A stretch of DNA of 64,000 bases from Martinezella rhizogenes (GCF_007002745.1 NZ_SGNY01000007.1:236184-300183), one strand, 5' to 3'; numbered from the stretch's first letter, positions 8,914 to 19,357 are shown. The notes: generated from the letters alone by a model not told the origin. A program made the numbers and translations.

Positions 8914-10036
8914 TATCCCCGGCAATATTGCCCCTCAACCATTGGTAAAAAGCCGAAGCCTGTTCCAGCTGGCAGCCCTGCGTTTCAAACGAAACAAGGC
9001 CGCCATGGCAGGTTCCGTCATGCTGCTGCTGATCACGCTTTTCTCGTTCATCGGTCCGCATTTCCTCACACACACCTATGATCAGGTGTTTTCGTCCTAT
9101 GTCTCCGTCCCGCCGAGCCTTGAGCCACGCCCGGATGTGAACAACCTGCAGGACGTGATGGAGGGCGTTGCCAACCGGGCGCGCGTCGAGCTGAAGGAAT
9201 TTTCAGTCGAAGGGCAGACCTTCACGGCAACCGTCACCTCCAGCAGCCCGATTGACCCGCGCACGACACGCTATTTCGACCGCGCCAACGAATTCGAAAA
9301 CACAAAGGTCGTCGCCACCGAAGATGAGGGCCGAACGCTGAAGCTGGAAGGCGACGTCAACCGCGAGTACTTCTTCTTCGGCACCGATTCCAACGGTCGT
9401 GACATGCTGGCGCGCGTGATGCTGGGTGGGCAAATCTCGATCGCCGTCGGCGTTCTGGCCAGCCTCGTTTCACTCGGGATCGGCGTGCTTTACGGCGCAA
9501 CCGCGGGGTATATCGGTGGGCGTGTCGACAATGTGATGATGCGTTTCGTCGAAATCCTCTATTCGCTGCCCTTCGTCTTTCTGGTGGTCGTCCTGGTGGT
9601 GTTTTTCGGCCGCAGCTTCATCCTGATCTTCCTGGTCATCGGTGCCGTGGAATGGCTGGATATGGCGCGTATCGTTCGTGGCCAGACGCTTGCCCTGAAG
9701 CGGCGGGAATTTGTGGGTGCCGCACAGGCCTTGGGTTTGAGCGATTGGCAGATCATCCGCCGCCACATCATTCCCAATACGATCGGGCCCGTCGTCGTGT
9801 TCGTTACGGTGGTCGTGCCCAAGGTCATTCTTCTGGAAAGCTTCCTCTCTTTCCTCGGCCTTGGTGTGCAGGCGCCGCTTACGAGCTGGGGCGCGCTGAT
9901 TTCCGAAGGCGCCAACAATATCCAGTCAGCCCCGTGGCTCCTGATATTCCCGGCGATCTTCTTCGTGCTGACCCTGTTTTCGCTGAATTTCGTGGGTGAC
10001 GGGTTGCGTGATGCACTCGATCCCAAGGATCGTTGA
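8906..10036 (+). CDS. Peptide ABC transporter permease, OppC type
   Basis: The protein is 376 residues. The start is the ATG just inside the end of the OppB gene. The N-terminal segment (FQLAALRFKRNKAAMAGSV) is the OppC_N domain. It is followed by an extended, polar periplasmic insertion (about residues 60-150), then FGTDSNGRDMLARVMLGGQ and five further membrane helices with the loop FVGAAQALGLSDWQIIRRHI. The large loop makes it longer than E. coli OppC (about 300 residues). Together with the OppB protein it forms the channel. Confidence 0.92.
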   Translation: MTDIPGNIAPQPLVKSRSLFQLAALRFKRNKAAMAGSVMLLLITLFSFIGPHFLTHTYDQVFSSYVSVPPSLEPRPDVNNLQDVMEGVANRARVELKEFSVEGQTFTATVTSSSPIDPRTTRYFDRANEFENTKVVATEDEGRTLKLEGDVNREYFFFGTDSNGRDMLARVMLGGQISIAVGVLASLVSLGIGVLYGATAGYIGGRVDNVMMRFVEILYSLPFVFLVVVLVVFFGRSFILIFLVIGAVEWLDMARIVRGQTLALKRREFVGAAQALGLSDWQIIRRHIIPNTIGPVVVFVTVVVPKVILLESFLSFLGLGVQAPLTSWGALISEGANNIQSAPWLLIFPAIFFVLTLFSLNFVGDGLRDALDPKDR

Positions 10037-10037
10037 C

Positions 10038-11648
10038 ATGAATACGACATCTGAAACCATCCTCACCGTCCGCAATCTCAAAGTTGACTTCACGACGCCT
10101 GACGGCACGGTGAGTGCCGTCAAGGGCATCGATCTCGACGTTAAACAGGGGGAAACGCTTGCCGTCGTCGGAGAATCCGGTTCCGGCAAAAGCCAGACCA
10201 TGATGGGCATCATGGGGCTGCTTGCATCCAACGGCATTATCGAGGGTTCGGCAAAATATCGTGGACGCGAGTTGATCGGCCTGCCGGTCAACGAGCTCAA
10301 CAATATCCGGGGTGCGAAAATCACCATGATTTTCCAGGAGCCGATGACCTCGCTCGATCCTCTCTACAGGATCGGCGCGCAAATCGCCGAACCGATCGTT
10401 CACCACAGGGGTGGCAGCAAAAAGGAGGCGCGTGCCCGCGTTCTCGAACTCCTGAAGCTCGTGGGAATTCCTGAGCCGGAGCGGCGCATAGACAGCTACC
10501 CGCATGAACTTTCCGGCGGTCAGCGCCAGCGCGCCATGATTGCCATGGCTCTCGCAAACGAGCCGGACATCTTGATTGCGGATGAACCGACCACGGCGCT
10601 CGACGTGACGATCCAGGCACAGATCCTCGACCTTCTGAAGTCATTGCAGAAACGCTTCGGCATGGCCGTCGTCCTGATCACGCATGATCTCGGCGTTGTC
10701 CGCCATTTTGCCGATCGCGTCGCGGTTATGCGCCGCGGGGAAATCGTCGAATCCGGCACGACGGAAGATATCTTCGATCGCCCGCAGGCTGACTACACCA
10801 GGATGCTTCTCGATGCAGAACCCAGCGGGCACAAGTCGCCAGTCGGCAAAGAGGCGCCTGTCGTTCTCTCCGGGCGGAACGTGACGGTCGATTATAAAAT
10901 TCCGGGTGGTTTCCTGTCGAAGTCGAGCAAGTTTCGGGCTGTCGACGACGTCAATCTCAGCCTTCGCCAGGGACAAACCATCGGCATCGTCGGTGAGTCC
11001 GGATCAGGCAAATCCACCCTCGGTCGCGCGCTTCTACGCCTTGCCCATTCCAAGGGCCGCATTTTCTTTGGCGAGACGGAAATCAGTGACCTTGACCGAA
11101 AGGCCATGCGGCCATTGCGGCGGCATTTGCAGCTTGTGTTTCAGGATCCCTATGGTTCGCTTTCGCCAAGACAGACGGTCGGAGAGATAATCACTGAAGG
11201 TCTGTTCGTGCATGAGCAACGCTTGAGCCGTGCGGAGCGGGACAAAAGGGCTATCGAAGCACTGAAAGAAGTCGGTCTCGATCCAGCCACCCGCAACCGC
11301 TACCCGCACGAGTTTTCAGGCGGGCAACGCCAGCGTATCGCAATTGCCCGTGCGATCATCCTCAAGCCGGATGTCGTCATTCTCGATGAACCTACCTCTG
11401 CGCTGGACCGGTCCGTTCAAGGACAGGTTATCGACCTGCTACGTGATTTGCAGAAGACGCACAGCCTTTCCTACATCTTCATCAGCCACGATCTCTCTGT
11501 CATCAAGGCCATTTCGGACTACGTCATTGTCATGAAAAACGGGACGATCGTGGAAGAGGGAGAAACCGACGACATATTCAACAGGCCAGCCGCTGAATAT
11601 ACCGAAACACTCATCAAATCGGCGTTTTCGGCGGAACTGGCACCCTAG
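10038..11648 (+). CDS. Peptide ABC transporter ATPase, fused OppD-OppF type
   Basis: The protein is 536 residues. The ATG at 10038 lies directly after the OppC stop. It carries two complete ABC modules. The first has Walker A GESGSGKS near residue 45, signature LSGGQRQR and Walker [13 protein letters not shown]. The second has Walker [10 protein letters not shown] near residue 320, signature FSGGQRQR and Walker [13 protein letters not shown]. Each module ends with an oligopeptide-transporter tail. Fusion of the two ATPases in one chain is known for YejF-like and many rhizobial Opp systems. It completes a five-domain importer for peptides or similar compounds. Confidence 0.92.
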   Translation: MNTTSETILTVRNLKVDFTTPDGTVSAVKGIDLDVKQGETLAVVGESGSGKSQTMMGIMGLLASNGIIEGSAKYRGRELIGLPVNELNNIRGAKITMIFQEPMTSLDPLYRIGAQIAEPIVHHRGGSKKEARARVLELLKLVGIPEPERRIDSYPHELSGGQRQRAMIAMALANEPDILIADEPTTALDVTIQAQILDLLKSLQKRFGMAVVLITHDLGVVRHFADRVAVMRRGEIVESGTTEDIFDRPQADYTRMLLDAEPSGHKSPVGKEAPVVLSGRNVTVDYKIPGGFLSKSSKFRAVDDVNLSLRQGQTIGIVGESGSGKSTLGRALLRLAHSKGRIFFGETEISDLDRKAMRPLRRHLQLVFQDPYGSLSPRQTVGEIITEGLFVHEQRLSRAERDKRAIEALKEVGLDPATRNRYPHEFSGGQRQRIAIARAIILKPDVVILDEPTSALDRSVQGQVIDLLRDLQKTHSLSYIFISHDLSVIKAISDYVIVMKNGTIVEEGETDDIFNRPAAEYTETLIKSAFSAELAP

Positions 11649-11812
11649 ATTATCGCCCGGCCGGCCGAGCGATCTCTGGCTCTTTCAGGAAAAGCTGCCT
11701 GCCGTATATGTGACCGCTCATCAACGCGCTTGGTGATTGGTTCACTGAAAAAACGTGCCTGCTGTTTTGTGTCGAATGCGCATCCGATCACCTAGGACTG
11801 GATTGGAACAAT

Positions 11813-11843
11813 GGCTCCCCCCCTTGGGGAAAGGGGTGGAGCC
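11813..11843. terminator. Strong hairpin between convergent transcripts
   Basis: An inverted repeat begins GGCTCC and ends GGAGCC, with an inner CCCC/GGGG pairing and one mismatch, giving about ten paired bases. It lies in the 236-base gap where the peptide-importer operon (plus) and the RND pump operon (minus) meet. There is no T-run on either side. The position fits a shared transcript end, which is inference. Confidence 0.45.
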
Positions 11844-11884
11844 TTGCGGTGCAGAGGAGGATACATCTCGAACTGCGATTGAGG

Positions 11885-14800
11885 TTATGTGCGCGAACCA
11901 TGCGTGCCTGGCATAATCTCGGAACTCGCGGCTGCATCGTCCGCCTCCGGCCGTTTCGTCCTGAACAGTTTCAGCACGAAGACGAAGAAGGCCGGGACGA
12001 AGAACACACCTAGGATTGTCGCCGAAATCATGCCACCAAGAACGGCGGTGCCGATGGCGTTCTGGCTGGCGGCACTGGCACCGGAGGCGATTGCCAATGG
12101 TACGACACCGAGCGTGAATGCAAGCGAGGTCATGATGATCGGGCGGAAGCGAAGTTTTGCGGCCTCGATCGCTGATTCCAGCAACGGCTTGCCCTCAGCG
12201 TAATTATCCTTGGCAAATTCGATGATCAGGATCGCGTTCTTTGCCGACAGGCCGATGATCGCGATCAGGCCCACCTTGAAATAGATATCATTCGGCATTC
12301 CGGCAAGCATGACCGCAAGTACACAACCGATGACACCGAGCGGCACCACGAGCATGACCGAGAACGGGATCGACCAGCTTTCGTAAAGACCTGCAAGAAG
12401 CAGGAACACGAAGAGAAGGCTGATGCCGAACAGGAAGGGCGCCTGCGAACCGGACTTGATTTCTTCCAACGACTGACCTGTCCACTCAAATCCGATGCCT
12501 TCAGGCATTTCGCCCGCCAGACGTTCCATCTCGGCGATGGCCGCGCCGGACGAGTTGCCGGGAGCAGGTTCACCCGAGATGCGTATCGTCGGATAGCCAT
12601 TGTAACCAACGATCTGCGGTGAACCTTTCTGCCACTGTGCAATTGCAAAGGACGACAGCGGAACCATGCCGCCGCTGGCATTGCGGACGTTCAGCTTGAG
12701 TAAATCCTCGACCTGAAGACGGCTCTGGTCCTTGGCCTGCACGATGACGCGCTGCATGCGGCCGGCATTCGGAAAGTCGTTGATATAGGACGATCCGAGG
12801 TTAGCGGTGATCGTGTTGTTGATGTCGGAGAAGGTCACACCAAATGTGTTCGCTTTTTCGCGGTCGATCACCAGCAGAACCTGCGCCGCATCCGGAAGAC
12901 CTTCCACACGCATGCCGGTCAGCACCGGACTTTGCCCGGCCTTTTGCATCAATTCGGCTCCCGCAGCAGACAGGGCGGCCTGGCCGACACCGTTGCGGTC
13001 CTGAAGGCGGAATGCGAAACCGCCCGTCGCACCGAAACCTTCGATAGCCGGAGGGGAAAGCGCAAAGCTGGTCGCATCCTTAAGGCCGAACAGCGACATG
13101 TTCACGCGGTCTGCAATGGCTTGCGCCGAGTTTTCCGCATCGCGTTCACTCCAGTCCTTGAGAGTGACGAACATCAGCGCGGCGTTGGCGCCGCTACCGG
13201 AAAAGCTAAAGCCCTGGATCGCAATGACATCCTTGACGCCGGACTCTGCTTTCAGGATTTCTTCGATCTGCCTGACCGACGCCTGCGTGCGATTGGCGCT
13301 GGCTTCCGGTGGTCCCTGAATGTCGACCAGCAATGTTCCCTGGTCTTCCGCGGGCACGAATGCCGAGGGGAGATTGATGAACAGGTAGCCAAGACCAACG
13401 ACGAGGGCGAGGTAGATCACCATCATCCGGCCGGCGCGCTTTGCCATGCCGTTGGTCACCTTGACGTAGCGGTTTGTCAGGCCGTCGAAATTGCGGTTGA
13501 ACCAGCCAGCCAACCCCTTTTTTTCGTGATGCCCCTTGGCAATCGGCTTCAGGAAAGTGGCACAGAGCGCCGGGGTAAGCGACAGCGCCAGAAAAGCGGA
13601 GAAGCCGATCGACACGACCATCGTCAGCGAAAATTGCCGATAGATGATGCCGGTCGAACCCGGAAAGAAAGCCATCGGGATGAATACGCATGCGAGTACA
13701 AGGGTGATCCCGAGGATCGCGCCGGTAATCTGCCCCATCGCCTTGCGGGTTGCGGCCTTGGGTGAGAGGCCTTCCTCAGCCATGATACGTTCAACGTTTT
13801 CAACCACGACGATGGCGTCGTCGACGAGAATGCCGATGGCGAGAACCATCGCGAACATTGTCAGCACATTGATGGAGAAGCCGGTCGCGAACATGATGGC
13901 GCATGTGCCCAACAGCGCAACGGGCACGACCAGGGTCGGGATGACGGTGTAACGGAAATTCTGCAGAAACACGAACATCACGACGAAGACGAGCACGACG
14001 GCTTCGATCAACGTGCTCAGAACCTTCTCGATGGAGGCCGAGACGAATGGGCTGGTGTCGTATGGCGTGGCGTATTCAACCCCTTTGGGGAAGAACTGCG
14101 ACAGCTCGTCCATCTTCGCCTTGACAGCGTTCGAAGTCGCCACCGCGTTGCCCGTCGAGGAAAGCTGAATACCGACCGCAGCACTCGGTTGCCCGTTCAG
14201 GCGGCTGGTAAAGTTGTAGTTCTCCGCGCCAAGTTCGATCCTCGCGACATCCTTCAGAAGGACCGCGCTGCCATCGGGGTTTGCGCGGAGAATGATCTCG
14301 CCGAACGCCCTGGGATCGGACAACTGGCCCTGTACAAGAACCGTGGCAGTCAGATCCTGCGAGACAGGGTTTGGGGCAGCGCCGATCTGGCCGGCAGCCA
14401 CCTGGGCGTTCTGGGCGGTGATGGCGGCATTGATGTCTGCCGCCGTCAGGTTCAGGCCGACCATCTTGTCCGGGTCGATCCAGACGCGCATGGCGCGCTG
14501 GGCCGCGAACATCTGGGCGCGACCGACGCCGTCAATACGGCGAATTTCACCAAGAACGTTTCGGTTTAGATAATCGCCAAGTGCGACTTCGTCCATGCGA
14601 CCATCGGTGGAGGTCAGCGTGATCATCATCAGGAAGCCCGATGCGGCTTCTTCGACGTTTACGCCCTGCGAAGTGACCGCAGACGGAAGACGGGACTCCA
14701 CGCGCCGGATGGCGTTCTGTACGTTGACCGATGCCTGATCGATGTTGGTGCCAGCCTCGAAGGTGGCGTTGATGCTGACGGCGCCTGATGTGTCCGACGT

Positions 14801-15040
14801 CGATTCGAAATACATCATGTTGGCGACGCCGTTCAGCTCCTCCTCGATCAGGCGCGTCACACCCTGATAGATTTCCTGCGGGGAAGCGCCGGGATAGGAG
14901 GTGGAAATGGTGAGCTGCGGCGGCGCAACCTTGGGGTATTGCGCAATCGGCAGAAAGGGCAAGGCGATGATGCCCGCTATGGAAATGAACAGGGCGAAGA
15001 CCCAGGCAAGGATCGGCCTGCTGATAAAGAACTGTGCCAT
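11885..15040 (-). CDS. RND multidrug efflux pump, inner-membrane subunit (AcrB/MexB family)
   Basis: The length (1051 residues) is exactly typical for HAE1-type RND pumps. It begins MAQFFISRPILAWVFAL, as AcrB-like proteins do. In membrane helix 4 it has the proton-relay pair Asp-Asp in GILVDDAIVVVENVER, and in helix 10 the matching Lys in GLSAKNAILIIEFAKD. Large periplasmic porter and docking domains lie between helices 1-2 and 7-8. It follows the adaptor gene by 4 bases and is transcribed with it. It exports lipophilic drugs or plant compounds using the proton gradient. A related Agrobacterium pump is known as AcrAB; orthology to it was not tested. Confidence 0.93.
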   Translation of the reverse strand: MAQFFISRPILAWVFALFISIAGIIALPFLPIAQYPKVAPPQLTISTSYPGASPQEIYQGVTRLIEEELNGVANMMYFESTSDTSGAVSINATFEAGTNIDQASVNVQNAIRRVESRLPSAVTSQGVNVEEAASGFLMMITLTSTDGRMDEVALGDYLNRNVLGEIRRIDGVGRAQMFAAQRAMRVWIDPDKMVGLNLTAADINAAITAQNAQVAAGQIGAAPNPVSQDLTATVLVQGQLSDPRAFGEIILRANPDGSAVLLKDVARIELGAENYNFTSRLNGQPSAAVGIQLSSTGNAVATSNAVKAKMDELSQFFPKGVEYATPYDTSPFVSASIEKVLSTLIEAVVLVFVVMFVFLQNFRYTVIPTLVVPVALLGTCAIMFATGFSINVLTMFAMVLAIGILVDDAIVVVENVERIMAEEGLSPKAATRKAMGQITGAILGITLVLACVFIPMAFFPGSTGIIYRQFSLTMVVSIGFSAFLALSLTPALCATFLKPIAKGHHEKKGLAGWFNRNFDGLTNRYVKVTNGMAKRAGRMMVIYLALVVGLGYLFINLPSAFVPAEDQGTLLVDIQGPPEASANRTQASVRQIEEILKAESGVKDVIAIQGFSFSGSGANAALMFVTLKDWSERDAENSAQAIADRVNMSLFGLKDATSFALSPPAIEGFGATGGFAFRLQDRNGVGQAALSAAGAELMQKAGQSPVLTGMRVEGLPDAAQVLLVIDREKANTFGVTFSDINNTITANLGSSYINDFPNAGRMQRVIVQAKDQSRLQVEDLLKLNVRNASGGMVPLSSFAIAQWQKGSPQIVGYNGYPTIRISGEPAPGNSSGAAIAEMERLAGEMPEGIGFEWTGQSLEEIKSGSQAPFLFGISLLFVFLLLAGLYESWSIPFSVMLVVPLGVIGCVLAVMLAGMPNDIYFKVGLIAIIGLSAKNAILIIEFAKDNYAEGKPLLESAIEAAKLRFRPIIMTSLAFTLGVVPLAIASGASAASQNAIGTAVLGGMISATILGVFFVPAFFVFVLKLFRTKRPEADDAAASSEIMPGTHGSRT

Positions 15041-15044
15041 TATA

Positions 15045-16244
15045 TTACCTTGAATTTCCCGAGTTGGCGGGAATTACGCCGCCAGATTGCTTGTGTTCTT
15101 CCGCCGACCAGGATTCGGCGGCGACCCTGGTGTCCGGCTGAACCTTCTGCACACCGTCGACCACGACTTTCTCGCCCTCCTTTAGGCCGCTCTCGACCAC
15201 CCATTCCTGGCCAAGCGCCTGTCCAAGCTGGACATCCCGCAGCTTTGCAATGTCGTCAGCCTCGACAACGTAGACCTGTGCCTTGCCGTCCTGGGTTCTC
15301 AGCACGGAACGCTGAGGAATGGTGATTGCGTCCTGACGGACGGCCTGCTCGATGCGCACGCGCACATACATGCCGGGCAAGAGATCGCCATTCGGGTTGG
15401 GAAACTCGGCACGCAATGTCACCTGACCGGTCGTTGAATCCACGTTGGCGCTGGAAAACAGCAGCTTGCCTTTCCCGCCGTAGACATCACCGCCATCAAA
15501 AACCAGCTCTACACTTGCCTGCCCGGGAGCGGGGCTTGCCAGCTTGCCGTCGGTAACGGCGCGGCGTAGCGCCAGAAGATCCTGCGCGGACTGGGTGAAG
15601 TCGGCATAGACAGGGTTGATCTGCTGAATGAGCGCAAGGCTCGATGTACCATCCGCGGTAACAAGCGCGCCTTCGGTGACGAGCGCGCCGCCGATGATGC
15701 CGGTGATCGGAGCACGAACCTCGGTATATTCGAGATTGATCTTTGCTTCCTCGAGAGAAGCCTGCTGGAGCGCTACATCGGCCTCTGCCTGAGCAAGATT
15801 AACGGCCGCGGTGTCATAGTCGATGCCGCTCGCAACATTGCGTTCACGCAGCATCCTCTGCCGTTCCAGCTGAACCTTGGCATTGTCGCGCGTGGCTTCC
15901 GCCCGGCGAAGGGTTGCCTGTGCGCTGGCAACCCGGACTTTGAAGAGACGGGGATCGATCCGATAAAGGACGTCACCTTCCTTCACGAGCGCGCCCTGTT
16001 CGAAAACGCGCTCCTGCAAGATACCGGAAACGCGGGCGCGCACTTCGGAGACCCGAGTGGCGGCCACGCGGCCCGGAAGCTCACTGATAACCGGGATCGC
16101 ATGGCCCTTGAGATCGATGACACCGACGGCGGCGGGCGGCATCTCCCCGCCCTCCTGCGCAAGGGCAGTCGTCGCCGTCAGAGCGAGAATAGAGGTTGCA
16201 ATAAGGCACGCCCTTAGGCGCGGCAGTTGGCTGCAGCGGTACAT
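15045..16244 (-). CDS. RND efflux periplasmic adaptor (AcrA/MexA family)
   Basis: The protein is 399 residues. It has a signal peptide (about residues 1-29, ending TATTALA), the barrel-sandwich start (GRVAATRVSEVRARVSGILQERVFEQG), a coiled hairpin rich in Ala, Arg and Glu (residues about 100-170), the second lipoyl half (VRAPITGIIGGALVTEGALV) and a membrane-proximal C-terminal domain. An AAGGAAG ribosome-binding site precedes the start. It links the RND pump to an outer-membrane channel. No TolC-type gene is in the window, so a channel encoded elsewhere must be used. Confidence 0.92.
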   Translation of the reverse strand: MYRCSQLPRLRACLIATSILALTATTALAQEGGEMPPAAVGVIDLKGHAIPVISELPGRVAATRVSEVRARVSGILQERVFEQGALVKEGDVLYRIDPRLFKVRVASAQATLRRAEATRDNAKVQLERQRMLRERNVASGIDYDTAAVNLAQAEADVALQQASLEEAKINLEYTEVRAPITGIIGGALVTEGALVTADGTSSLALIQQINPVYADFTQSAQDLLALRRAVTDGKLASPAPGQASVELVFDGGDVYGGKGKLLFSSANVDSTTGQVTLRAEFPNPNGDLLPGMYVRVRIEQAVRQDAITIPQRSVLRTQDGKAQVYVVEADDIAKLRDVQLGQALGQEWVVESGLKEGEKVVVDGVQKVQPDTRVAAESWSAEEHKQSGGVIPANSGNSR

Positions 16245-16288
16245 GTTTCTTCCTTGAATCGGCTGTTATTGGCCCCTACGGGCGATGA

Positions 16289-16843
16289 TTACTTCTCGGG
16301 ATAGGATGTGTAGATCGTTCGTACACCTTCGAGAATTCTGGCTTGATCATCCTGGCTCCACTGGTGGAAGCCGAAAAGTTCGGTAAAATAGAAGCCCGAG
16401 AGGGTAAGATAAGCCATCAGCGCCGCTTCGGGACGGGCACCCTCGCCCATGGCCTTGAGGTCTGCCAACGTCCAGTCACGCATCTGCTGCTGGAGCTTCT
16501 CCTCGGACGAAAGGGAGGCGCTGATCGCCATGGCAACCGCGCGTTCGGTATCATCCACGACACGTTCGGCAAGCTTGATCCGCCCGAAAAGCTCGGGATG
16601 AGGGGTATCGGCAGCATCTTCGACCGATTTTGCCTGCCGCTCCAGTTCCTGCGATATACGGCGGTCGATCAGAGCCTCAAGCAATGCGCTCTTCGACTTG
16701 TGATCGTAAACGACTGTGGACTTGCTGACACCCGCCTCCTGGGCGACGGCATCGATTGAAAGCCCGGCGGCGCCGAGCTTCAATACCACGCGCTCGGCGG
16801 CATCCAAGATGTCATCTTTCTGAATCCTGCGAATACGACCCAC
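16289..16843 (-). CDS. TetR-family repressor of the efflux genes
   Basis: A GTG start at 16843, preceded by GGAG at six bases, gives 184 residues, the normal length of a TetR regulator; an upstream ATG would add an unlikely 83-residue tail running into the MFS gene. The N-terminal helix-turn-helix is clear (LSIDAVAQEAGVSKSTVVYD). The C-terminal ligand domain contains LTLSGFYFTELFGFHQW. It lies between the RND operon and the divergent MFS gene, beside a paired operator, and probably represses both and itself until a pump substrate binds. Confidence 0.85.
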   Translation of the reverse strand: MGRIRRIQKDDILDAAERVVLKLGAAGLSIDAVAQEAGVSKSTVVYDHKSKSALLEALIDRRISQELERQAKSVEDAADTPHPELFGRIKLAERVVDDTERAVAMAISASLSSEEKLQQQMRDWTLADLKAMGEGARPEAALMAYLTLSGFYFTELFGFHQWSQDDQARILEGVRTIYTSYPEK

Positions 16844-16874
16844 ATCATTCTCCAATTTGTCACTTGATTGCTTT

Positions 16875-16916
16875 ACGAACGATCGTGTATTAATGCAATA
16901 GTGAAACGATCGTTCT
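16875..16916. promoter_or_regulatory. Paired palindromic operator between tetR and MFS genes
   Basis: The palindrome ACGATCGT occurs twice (16879-16886 and 16906-16913), with centres 27 bases apart. The flanks are related: GAACGATCGTGT and, inverted, GAACGATCGTTT. The pair sits in the 103-base gap between divergent start codons, where a TetR dimer pair could block both promoters. The assignment to the adjacent TetR protein is inference. Confidence 0.65.
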
Positions 16917-16946
16917 GATAAAAAATTCGCATTGCAGGTGTCTCGC

Positions 16947-18440
16947 ATGTCCTCCGCCAATCGTTGGCTTATTCTCTCTGCCGTCATGATGGCCTTTCTG
17001 CCCGTCGTGCTCGACCTCACCATTCTCCATATTGCGGTGCCTTCACTGACAATCGCACTTGGTGCTTCCGGTACCGAGGTGCTCTGGATCATCGATATCT
17101 ATGCGCTTGTCATGGCCGGCCTGCTGGTGCCGATGGGAACGCTTGCAGACCGCATGGGCTACCGGCGGATGCTTTTGACCGGACTTGTCGTGTTCGGCAT
17201 AGCATCGGCTGCGGCCGCTTTCTCGACCTCGCCCGCGATGCTGATCGGTTCCCGTGCCATCCTTGGCGTTGGCGCTTCGATGATCATGCCCTGTGTCCTT
17301 GCCATCATTCGCACGACATTCGAGGATGATGGCGAGCGGGCACGGGCACTCGGTTTGTGGAGTGTGGTCGGCATGGCGGGCGCCGCCATCGGTCCGCTTG
17401 TCGGGGGCATCCTGCTCGAGCACTTCTGGTGGGGATCGGTCTTCCTCGTCAATCTTCCGGTGTTGGCTGTCGTCATCGCCCTTGTCTGGTTCCTTGTTCC
17501 GAAGAAGGTTGGTACCGGTCTCGGGGCCTGGAACATCGGGCAGGCGGCATTGCTGGTCGCGGGTCTGGTTCTGACCGTTTACGGCATCAAGACCGGGATG
17601 AAAGGCGGCATCAACGGTACGGTCGCGGCATCACTGTCTTCGGGTATAATTCTGCTCGGCTGGTTTGGCAGGCTGCAGGTCTCGTCGCGCAATCCGATGC
17701 TCGACCTGTCGCTCTTCCTCAAACCAGCGATTGCTGCCGGCATGCTGATGGCGTTCGTCACCTCCGGCGCATTGGCAGGATTTGAGCTGGTGCTTGCGCA
17801 GGAACTCCAGTACGTGCTCGGCATGTCCCCGCTCGATGCCGGCCTGTTCATGCTGCCACTGGTCATCGCGGCCGCCGTGGGTGGCCCACTCGGTGGCAAT
17901 CTGGCGAACCGCTTCGGCCTTCGGCCGATCGCAACGCTGTCGATGACGGGAGCCGCCGCGGCGCTGTTCGGTCTTGCATCCATCGATCTGATCGCTTCGC
18001 AGCCGATAACCGCAGCGCTTCTGGCGATGCTTGGTCTTTGCCTCGGCATCGGTCTTTTGGCATCGTCCATCGCCATCATGGGAAGCGCGCCAGCCGATAA
18101 GGCAGGTGCTGCAGGTGCATTGGAAGGTACTGGCTACGAACTCGGCGGCGGCATCGGGATCACCTTCTTCGGAGTACTTGTGAACTCAATCTATTTCTCC
18201 GCAGTTTCACGCTCGTTTTCCCCAGCAGCCGACGCAGGCGGATCCATCGGTGAAGCGATGACGGCGGCGGCGCGGTTGGGTGGAGATGAAGCTGAGGCAA
18301 TACGGACAGCGGCGCGCAGCGCCTTCACTCAGGCGCATGGATCGGTTCTGATTATTACGGGCACGATGATTGCCGTGCTGGCAGCGGCCGTATTCGTCGC
18401 GCTTCGCGACGTGAAGCGCGGAGGCTATGTCTCTCATTGA
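16947..18440 (+). CDS. MFS drug:H+ antiporter, DHA2 family (14 membrane segments)
   Basis: The protein is 497 residues with about 14 hydrophobic segments. The ATG at 16947 follows AGGTG at a suitable distance. Motif A appears as GTLADRMGYRRMLLTGLVVFG (split: GTLADRMGYRR, MLLTGLVVFG). Motif C-like glycines follow (GVGASMIMPCVLAIIRTTF). The protein resembles SmvA/QacA exporters of cationic antiseptics. It is divergent from the tetR-RND operon and shares its operator region, so both pumps are probably induced together. The substrate is unknown. Confidence 0.85.
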   Translation: MSSANRWLILSAVMMAFLPVVLDLTILHIAVPSLTIALGASGTEVLWIIDIYALVMAGLLVPMGTLADRMGYRRMLLTGLVVFGIASAAAAFSTSPAMLIGSRAILGVGASMIMPCVLAIIRTTFEDDGERARALGLWSVVGMAGAAIGPLVGGILLEHFWWGSVFLVNLPVLAVVIALVWFLVPKKVGTGLGAWNIGQAALLVAGLVLTVYGIKTGMKGGINGTVAASLSSGIILLGWFGRLQVSSRNPMLDLSLFLKPAIAAGMLMAFVTSGALAGFELVLAQELQYVLGMSPLDAGLFMLPLVIAAAVGGPLGGNLANRFGLRPIATLSMTGAAAALFGLASIDLIASQPITAALLAMLGLCLGIGLLASSIAIMGSAPADKAGAAGALEGTGYELGGGIGITFFGVLVNSIYFSAVSRSFSPAADAGGSIGEAMTAAARLGGDEAEAIRTAARSAFTQAHGSVLIITGTMIAVLAAAVFVALRDVKRGGYVSH

Positions 18441-18637
18441 AGCTGTGGAGTGAAGGTTACCGCGCTGGAGACCTCTCTATCTGGTGCAATCTACTCTGTG
18501 AAAGCGAGACGTTTTCTGCCCCGATACAAAGAACAGCAGGTTCTGATTCGAAGAGGACATGGTAAACGCCATCTGGAGAAGTGACTCAAAGGCATTGCCA
18601 TTTTTTCAGGCGGTTTTGACACGGGAAAACGAGTTCG

Positions 18638-19099
18638 ATGACTGCGCCACTCACAATCTACACGGACGGCTCTTACGACCCCGTTGAAGTGTCGGGAAGC
18701 TGGGCATTCGTCGTGCTGGAGACGGGGCAGCAGCTCCATGCTGCGCGTGGGACGGAAATCGGACTTACAAATAATTCTTTTGAAATAATGGCAGTCATGA
18801 ACGCACTTTTATGGCTGGATGCTCACGCTCCAGGCCGGACAACCGTCCTTTGGACCGACTCCGCTCATGTCGTCGAGGGTTGCCATCGCCATCGCAAAAT
18901 CTGGCGGACCAACGGTTGGAAACGCATCAACCCCAATTCGCGAGCTCGGAAACGACAAATACCGGATGAAGCTCTTTGGCGGAGTGTGGATAGCTTGCTC
19001 CTTCGCAATCCGAACGTGGACATAGAGTGGTGCAAGGGACATTCCGGTATAGCGGGAAATGATTTCGCGGATGCTTTGGCTCGTAACCTCATAGCTTAA
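18638..19099 (+). CDS. rnhA: Ribonuclease HI
   Basis: The protein is 153 residues, as usual for type 1 RNase H. The catalytic carboxylates are all visible: Asp10 in IYTDGS, Glu49 in NSFEIMAV, Asp74 in LWTDSAHV and Asp145 in GNDFADALA, with the helper His135 in WCKGHSG. It cuts the RNA strand of RNA-DNA hybrids. The gene stands alone. Since chromosomes usually carry another rnhA, this may be a second copy; its sequence looks somewhat diverged (GTEIGLTNNSFE in place of the common TTNNRMEL). Confidence 0.85.
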   Translation: MTAPLTIYTDGSYDPVEVSGSWAFVVLETGQQLHAARGTEIGLTNNSFEIMAVMNALLWLDAHAPGRTTVLWTDSAHVVEGCHRHRKIWRTNGWKRINPNSRARKRQIPDEALWRSVDSLLLRNPNVDIEWCKGHSGIAGNDFADALARNLIA

Positions 19100-19357
19100 G
19101 CCAGCGCGATCAGTGGTGGATGTCGAGCCATTCGATCCTGATCTGTCCGATACGGGAAAATGAAAAAGCCGCTCGCCAGGTGACAGAGGCCACATCCAGG
19201 CTGATCTAAAAAATGGCGACGCCCCATCCTATCCAAGGCTCCTCATGGATCGAATGGCCGAGGTCTTCGAGTCGTGCCGCGCGTCGCGTATTTGCTTTGC
19301 GAAACGGCCCAAAGACGTCGGTCCTCTCATTTGGTTCAACGCCAACACAACAACCGC

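Noticed and set aside
7831..8925. A 364-codon minus-strand frame opposite the OppB-type gene
   Set aside because: The product is rich in Asp, Arg, Gln and His, as expected for the complement of a membrane-protein gene; OppB on the plus strand is certain.
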